A stretch of DNA of 45,834 nt from Candidatus Saccharibacteria bacterium UBA4727 (GTDB taxonomy: Bacteria > Patescibacteriota > Saccharimonadia > Saccharimonadales > Saccharimonadaceae). Positions 41,562 through 45,834 of this stretch are shown here, piece after piece. The translations under genes and the position numbers were made by a program. The DNA lies in contig DHJF01000040.1 in NCBI GenBank assembly GCA_002404195.1, forward strand, positions 1,160 to 46,993, written 5' to 3'. Below the pieces are notes generated by a model. It made no database searches. It saw only the letters and a list, made by a program, of their open reading frames with translations, and had not been told where the DNA came from. Positions within the stretch are counted from its first letter, which is position 1. Every line of letters begins with the position of its first letter.

Positions 41562-44358
41562 GGTATTGCCCAGTAAACGATTTTGCCACCTTGGCCACAT
41601 CTTCTGGCGTCCCTTCAGCCACGACAACACCACCACCAAGTCCGCCCTCGGGTCCCATATCGATAATATGATCGGCAGATTTAATCACATCAAGATTATG
41701 TTCAATAATCACCATACTGTTGCCACCTTCAATCAGCCGTTGCAGAATCGCGAGTAGGCGTTTGACGTCGGCACTGTGCAAACCAGTCGTCGGCTCATCG
41801 AGGATATACAGTGTTTTGCCAGTCGCACGGCGTGACAACTCGGTTGCGAGCTTAATACGCTGCGCTTCACCGCCGCTAAAGGTCGTGGCTGGTTGCCCAA
41901 GGCGAATATAGCCCAGGCCGACTTCAACTAGTGTATCCATCTTGCGTGCAATCGCTGGCACGTTCTCAAAGAATGTTGCGGCTTGCTCTACCGTCATATC
42001 GAGAATGTCACTAATCGTCACGCCCTTGTATTTAATTTCGAGTGCTTCGCGGTTGTAGCGCTTGCCTTTACACTCGTCGCAGGTGACATAAACATCCGGC
42101 AAGAAATGCATTTCAATCTTAATCATACCGTCACCTTGACAGTTCTCGCAGCGGCCACCCTTCACATTAAAGCTAAAGCGACCAGCTTTGTAGCCGCGAA
42201 TATTCGCCTCGGGCGTGCCAGCAAAGAGTTCGCGAATCGGCGTAAAGACACCGGTATAGGTTGCTGGGTTAGAGCGTGGGGTACGACCAATGGCCGACTG
42301 ATCAATCACAATCGCTTTATCAAGATATTTAATACCCTCAATATTTTCGTGAGCACCAGGCACGGTCTGGGCACGGTGTAGGCGCGCCGACAGTTCTTTT
42401 GCCAAGATGTCATTAACGAGCGTCGATTTACCACTACCGCTGACACCACTAACAACCGTCATTACTCCCAGTGGAAATGCCACGTCGATATTTTTGAGAT
42501 TATTTTCGCGGGCGCCGCGAATGATGAGTTGACGATCTTTCATAATCGTCCGACGCTTTTTCGGTACATCAATCTTTTCAGTGCCCGCCAAATAGCGACC
42601 AGTAATACTGTCTTTGTTTGCCGCCACTTCCTCGGGCGTCCCAGCCGCGACGACATTACCGCCAGCCACGCCAGCGCCCGGACCGATATCCAGGAGATAG
42701 TCCGCATGGCGAATCGTGTCTTCGTCGTGCTCGACGACAAGCACGGTATTGCCAAGGTCGCGCAGGCGCTTGAGAGTAGCAATTAAACGATCGTTATCAC
42801 GCTGGTGCAAGCCAATCGACGGCTCATCAAGGACGTACAACACTCCCTGCAGACCCGAGCCAATTTGCGTCGCCAAGCGGATACGCTGCGCTTCACCGCC
42901 ACTCAGCGTATTGGCTGCGCGGCCAAGTTCCAGATAATTCAAACCGACATTGCTCATAAAGCCGAGGCGAGCCGTAATCTCTTTCATGATTTGACGCGCA
43001 ATAAATAGCTCTTGATCAGTTAATTTCAACGTATTCTGGAAGAGATCAAGCGAATCATCAACACCAAGATTACAAATATCCATAATACTGAGGCCATGAA
43101 CGGTCACTGCTAAAACAACCGGCTTCAAACGAGCACCCTTACAGGTATAGCATTCGCGGTCACGCATAAAACGCTCGATATCTTTGCGCATAAATTCGCT
43201 GTCGGTTTCCTTGTGACGGCGTTCCAAGTTTGGAATCACGCCTTCATACACAGAGTCGTAACTACGTCCCACGCCGAGCTGCACGTTGTATGTCTCAGTA
43301 CCGGTACCATAGAGGACTTTCTTTAAGTCTTCGCTACTTAGTTCACTCACCGGCACGTGCAAGCTAAAGCCATGAACGTCAGCCACGGCAGCCAGGCGCT
43401 TCATATACCACGCATCACTGTTGACGCGGTTATACGGACGAATCGCGCCCTCGGCAATCGTCAGATTCGGATTAAAGACCAGGTCAGGATCAACCTCCAA
43501 GCGGCTTCCGAGGCCGGTACAAACCGGACAGGCGCCTTGGGGTGCGTTAAAACTAAACAGGCGTGGCTCTAATTCGGGAATATCCTCGTTTGGATGATTG
43601 ATACACGCATACCGCTGGCTGAAAACGACCACTTCATTTGTCGTGGCGTCCAGTAGCTCGACGACGCCCTCGGCAATATCAAGTGCCTGCTCCACCGACT
43701 GCGTAACGCGGCCGAGCATGTCGGGATTCATCGCAATACGATCAACCACGATTTCAATGTCGTGTTTGTAACTTTTTTGTAGTTCTGGGAATTCATCCAG
43801 CGCATAAACAACACCATCGACGCGCGCGCGAGCAAAGCCAAGTCGACGGTATTGGTCGGGGATGTGCGCAAACTCACCTTTTTTCGCCTTTACAATTGGC
43901 GCGAGTACCATCAAGCGCGTGCCGCTTTCAATCTTCATAATTTCATCGATAATTGCTTGTGGCGTACGGCGTGAGACTTCATTGCCACAGATTGGGCAGT
44001 GTGGTACGCCAATACGCGCGTACAGTAAGCGAAGGTAATCGTAAATTTCCGTCACGGTCGCCACCGTCGAACGAGGGTTGCGGCTCGTCGATTTTTGATC
44101 TATCGAAATAGCCGGGCTTAGGCCTTCGATTTGATCGACATCAGGCTTGTCCATCGTACCTAAGAACTGGCGCGCATAGCTGCTGAGGCTCTCCACATAG
44201 CGACGCTGGCCTTCGGCGTAAATCGTATCAAACGCCAACGAAGACTTACCAGAACCAGATAGGCCGGTAATGACCACTAATTTATCACGCGGAATCTCCA
44301 CGTTGATATTTTTGAGGTTGTGCTCACGGGCACCAGTGACACGAATAAACTCTGGCAT
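41536..44358 (-). CDS. uvrA: Excinuclease ABC subunit A
   Basis: 940 residues, full length. First ATPase: Walker A GLSGSGKSS near residue 32, then the zinc cysteines CPICGNEV and the insertion domain, CYTCKGARLKP, signature LSGGEAQRIRLA, Walker B LYVLDEPSIGLHQ. Second: GVSGSGKST, CENCQGDG and CDECKGKRYN, FSGGEAQRIKLA, LYILDEPTTGLH. UvrA is the damage sensor of nucleotide excision repair. The zinc cysteines are complete, in contrast to UvrC and LigA here. TGGTATAAT (hexamer 44367-44372) ends eight bases before the ATG, so near-leaderless. Confidence 0.98.
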   Translation of the reverse strand: MPEFIRVTGAREHNLKNINVEIPRDKLVVITGLSGSGKSSLAFDTIYAEGQRRYVESLSSYARQFLGTMDKPDVDQIEGLSPAISIDQKSTSRNPRSTVATVTEIYDYLRLLYARIGVPHCPICGNEVSRRTPQAIIDEIMKIESGTRLMVLAPIVKAKKGEFAHIPDQYRRLGFARARVDGVVYALDEFPELQKSYKHDIEIVVDRIAMNPDMLGRVTQSVEQALDIAEGVVELLDATTNEVVVFSQRYACINHPNEDIPELEPRLFSFNAPQGACPVCTGLGSRLEVDPDLVFNPNLTIAEGAIRPYNRVNSDAWYMKRLAAVADVHGFSLHVPVSELSSEDLKKVLYGTGTETYNVQLGVGRSYDSVYEGVIPNLERRHKETDSEFMRKDIERFMRDRECYTCKGARLKPVVLAVTVHGLSIMDICNLGVDDSLDLFQNTLKLTDQELFIARQIMKEITARLGFMSNVGLNYLELGRAANTLSGGEAQRIRLATQIGSGLQGVLYVLDEPSIGLHQRDNDRLIATLKRLRDLGNTVLVVEHDEDTIRHADYLLDIGPGAGVAGGNVVAAGTPEEVAANKDSITGRYLAGTEKIDVPKKRRTIMKDRQLIIRGARENNLKNIDVAFPLGVMTVVSGVSGSGKSTLVNDILAKELSARLHRAQTVPGAHENIEGIKYLDKAIVIDQSAIGRTPRSNPATYTGVFTPIRELFAGTPEANIRGYKAGRFSFNVKGGRCENCQGDGMIKIEMHFLPDVYVTCDECKGKRYNREALEIKYKGVTISDILDMTVEQAATFFENVPAIARKMDTLVEVGLGYIRLGQPATTFSGGEAQRIKLATELSRRATGKTLYILDEPTTGLHSADVKRLLAILQRLIEGGNSMVIIEHNLDVIKSADHIIDMGPEGGLGGGVVVAEGTPEDVAKVAKSFTGQYLKTMLKSK

Positions 44359-44366
44359 AACGACTA

Positions 44367-44375
44367 ATTATACCA
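44367..44375 (-). promoter_or_regulatory. Extended -10 of uvrA, leaderless type
   Basis: TGGTATAAT on the minus strand, eight bases before the uvrA ATG; same layout as uvrC. I see no obvious shared operator between the two. Confidence 0.6.
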
Positions 44376-44456
44376 TGATTTACCTTACTTTTTCCAGTGA
44401 GACTGACATCAAATAGCTCGGCACCATGTACCTCACGTATTATATTCCGCTTATCG

Positions 44457-44485
44457 TTGCACCTATTTGACAGGGGTGCTATATT
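44457..44485 (+). promoter_or_regulatory. Promoter of the gene at 44519
   Basis: TTGCAC (44457-44462), 17-base spacer, TATATT (44480-44485) with an upstream TGC. Confidence 0.6.
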
Positions 44486-44518
44486 CGTATCAAGTTTAAG
44501 TCAAAAAGAGGTGGAAAA

Positions 44519-44809
44519 ATGAAAAAGAGTATTTTTATCGTTAGCTTGTCAGTCATCGGACTGGTTATATGTAGTAAATTCGGCATTTTGCAGGCTCTTT
44601 TACTCTTCTTGCTTGTCGGCGCCATTCCTGGCACGACACTCACCGTACCATCAAGTTTGATGCTCTTCTTCATTCTCATCGCCGCTTGGCTCGTCATCTT
44701 TCGCTTCACCGCACTGAAAGCTCTTGAAACTCGTGCGATTGCCCGTCTCGCGAAAACCTACAACGAACGAAAAAACCACCTGCCAAAACGTCGCTTCGGC
44801 CAGGTTTAG
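44519..44809 (+). CDS. Small membrane protein, unknown function
   Basis: 96 residues. The N-terminal helix (FIVSLSVIGLVICSKF) runs into a second (LLLFLLVGAIPGTTLTVP) and a third (MLFFILIAAWLVIFRF), followed by a basic cytoplasmic tail (ETRAIARLAKTYNERKNHLPKRRF). AGAGGTGG five bases before the ATG and a consensus-like promoter support it. Not assigned to a family. It ends four bases inside the exonuclease I gene from the other strand. Confidence 0.65.
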   Translation: MKKSIFIVSLSVIGLVICSKFGILQALLLFLLVGAIPGTTLTVPSSLMLFFILIAAWLVIFRFTALKALETRAIARLAKTYNERKNHLPKRRFGQV

Positions 44810-45834
44810 TCTTCAGTTTCTTGATTGCTGATATCTGTCGGCATCACATTTTCAGCCCAGAGGTGCAGTTCTTGTAAGATAAACTGCTTGCTATCATCCG
44901 TTTCAGTCGCAGCCAGTCGGTTGAGGGATTTCATGAACCCGGGCAGCTGCCGACCAATCCGACTCGTCCGCCATTCTTCCCAGGCGCGTGATTCAGTCTC
45001 ACTTAGGCTAGCTGGAAAATTACGCGCCTTGTAGTGCAGAAGTAATGGCGACAACCGTTCATCACTAAAGGTTGGTTGAAAATCAGCCAACGTATGTAAA
45101 TCAGCATTACGGACCGTTTCGATCCGTAGTTTGTCGCGTGCATCCACAAACCCATCATAGAGCTGCGCTTCGGGGTCAATTGCTTTTTTAAAATCGGCCT
45201 TGTTTTCAAAGGTTGAGCGAACATTCTCAGCAAAATGCGGCGCAGCCACCAAAATCGCTTTGTGCTTTTCAATAATTTCAGGAGTGAGTTTGATGCGCGC
45301 CCAGCCGTCGCTCTGCTGCAGCACACCAAGGGGCGCAACAGCTGGTGCCCGGTTGTACTGTAATTCTTTGACGGGCAATTTTACAAACCCCTCTTTTTGG
45401 CGTTCTTCCCACGTAGCAAACACTTTTTTCGCCAGTTCTTTACTATCAAGGCCGATGAACGGGGTTGGATCGTAGCGCAGGTCATACACCATCACGTTTC
45501 CGTTCTTACCTGCCGTCAGTGGAAAGGCCACGGTGGTTTTATCAAATTCGCCGTCGTAGCGCCCACTGGTGTACACGAATGGTTTTTTATCTTCAAGATT
45601 GACGAGCTGCTTGACCTTATTTTTATCGCGCATCTCCAGTAGGTAGTTATAAAGCTGCGGCTGCTTCTGTTTGATTAACGCAGTCACGGCGATCAACGCC
45701 TCAACATCACTCAGAGCGTCGTGCGCTTTGAGGTGATCAATCCCGTTGAGCTTCGTCAGTAGCTCCAGGCGATTTGTCGCCGTGCCGTCTTCGTTCACCG
45801 GCCACTCAATACCTTCGGGCCGTAGCGCACGCGT
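44806..45834 (-). CDS. sbcB: Exodeoxyribonuclease I, C-terminal part (runs off the right edge)
   Basis: 343 residues visible; the gene continues past 45834, so the N-terminal exonuclease motifs are partly outside. Within the window: the last exonuclease motif HDALSDVEALIAV (HxAxxD-type), the SH3-like domain (PFVYTSGRYDGEFDKTTVAFPL, VMVYDLRYDPTPFIGL) and the helical C-terminal domain with QLYDGFVDARDK, LLLHYKARNFPASLSETE. This is the order in E. coli ExoI. It degrades single-stranded DNA 3' to 5' in mismatch repair and recombination. An in-frame GTG at 45798 is not the start, since coding continues to the window end. Confidence 0.95.
   Translation of the reverse strand, partial: TRALRPEGIEWPVNEDGTATNRLELLTKLNGIDHLKAHDALSDVEALIAVTALIKQKQPQLYNYLLEMRDKNKVKQLVNLEDKKPFVYTSGRYDGEFDKTTVAFPLTAGKNGNVMVYDLRYDPTPFIGLDSKELAKKVFATWEERQKEGFVKLPVKELQYNRAPAVAPLGVLQQSDGWARIKLTPEIIEKHKAILVAAPHFAENVRSTFENKADFKKAIDPEAQLYDGFVDARDKLRIETVRNADLHTLADFQPTFSDERLSPLLLHYKARNFPASLSETESRAWEEWRTSRIGRQLPGFMKSLNRLAATETDDSKQFILQELHLWAENVMPTDISNQETED

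Noticed and set aside
45798..45834. GTG at 45798 as start of exonuclease I
   Set aside because: Twelve more in-frame codons run to the window edge and the visible part begins inside the exonuclease domain, so the true start is outside.
1..45834. CRISPR array or restriction-modification/toxin-antitoxin system
   Set aside because: No regular direct repeats with spacers, no Cas proteins, no methylase motifs and no convincing toxin pair were found.

Overview
The window looks like a chromosomal piece of a Patescibacteria/CPR bacterium, most likely Saccharibacteria (TM7). This is inferred from gene content, since no rRNA or marker tree is available. The supporting evidence is small, tightly packed genes, many class III-like type IV pilins sharing an almost identical GFTIVELLIVIV leader, the LemA-HtpX pair, a DEAH helicase, a long-form L25, repair genes (uvrA, uvrC, ligA, exonuclease I, rarA) and no biosynthetic pathways. 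All five complete tRNA genes examined, plus tRNA-Cys, encode their own CCA. UGA behaves as a normal stop, so this is not one of the UGA-recoding CPR lineages.

Layout. 1-3.4 kb: tRNA-Gly, a decayed DUF1761 gene, tRNA-Phe, a slipin, a winged-helix/NUDIX-like protein, an unknown gene and a pilin. 3.5-9.3 kb: rarA, then a carbohydrate block (GT4 glycosyltransferase, debranching-type glycosidase, GH37 trehalase). 9.3-14.5 kb: a histidine phosphatase and typA, then a surface block (membrane-anchored protein with a peptidase-inhibitor-I9-like tail, a pilin fused to a LamG-like lectin domain, a small atypical ORF, a cysteine-rich pilin). 14.7-18.1 kb: tRNA-Ala, an RRM protein, small proteins, an ABC-2 export pair. 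18.1-23.8 kb: a six-gene minus-strand run lemA-htpX-membrane protein-ligA-MazG/DUF1653 fusion-rdgB-like with overlapping stops and starts. 23.9-24.9 kb: a tRNA-Leu/Cys/Leu cluster interrupted by an HNH-type gene, with a tRNA-Leu remnant. 24.9-33.9 kb: peptide-binding protein, secG, PF04020 protein, pepP, pilin, uvrC, a VIT-type transporter, an MFS pseudogene, a CBU_0592-like protein, trhO and a DUF2127 protein. 34-45.8 kb: ABC exporter, an unknown gene between 12-bp inverted repeats, an HrpA-type helicase, L25, DedA, uvrA, a small membrane protein, and exonuclease I running off the right edge.

How it fits together. The proteins point to a reduced cell that imports peptides, breaks down host-type storage sugars (glycogen-like glucans, trehalose), cleans its nucleotide pool, repairs DNA with UvrABC, and shows varied pilins on its surface. 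Two repair enzymes have lost their metal sites: UvrC contains no cysteine at all and LigA has lost its four zinc-ligand cysteines, while UvrA keeps its zinc cysteines.

Gene starts. At least fifteen genes have a good -10 box ending only 6-10 bases before the start codon and no usable Shine-Dalgarno, so leaderless or near-leaderless transcripts look common. Other genes have strong Shine-Dalgarno sites. I found no CRISPR array, no transposase and no clear new multi-gene defence system. The most unusual signals are the metal-free repair enzymes, the leaderless promoter pattern, a tRNA-Gly with a U19-A56 swap, and the LamG-pilin/I9-like surface pair.
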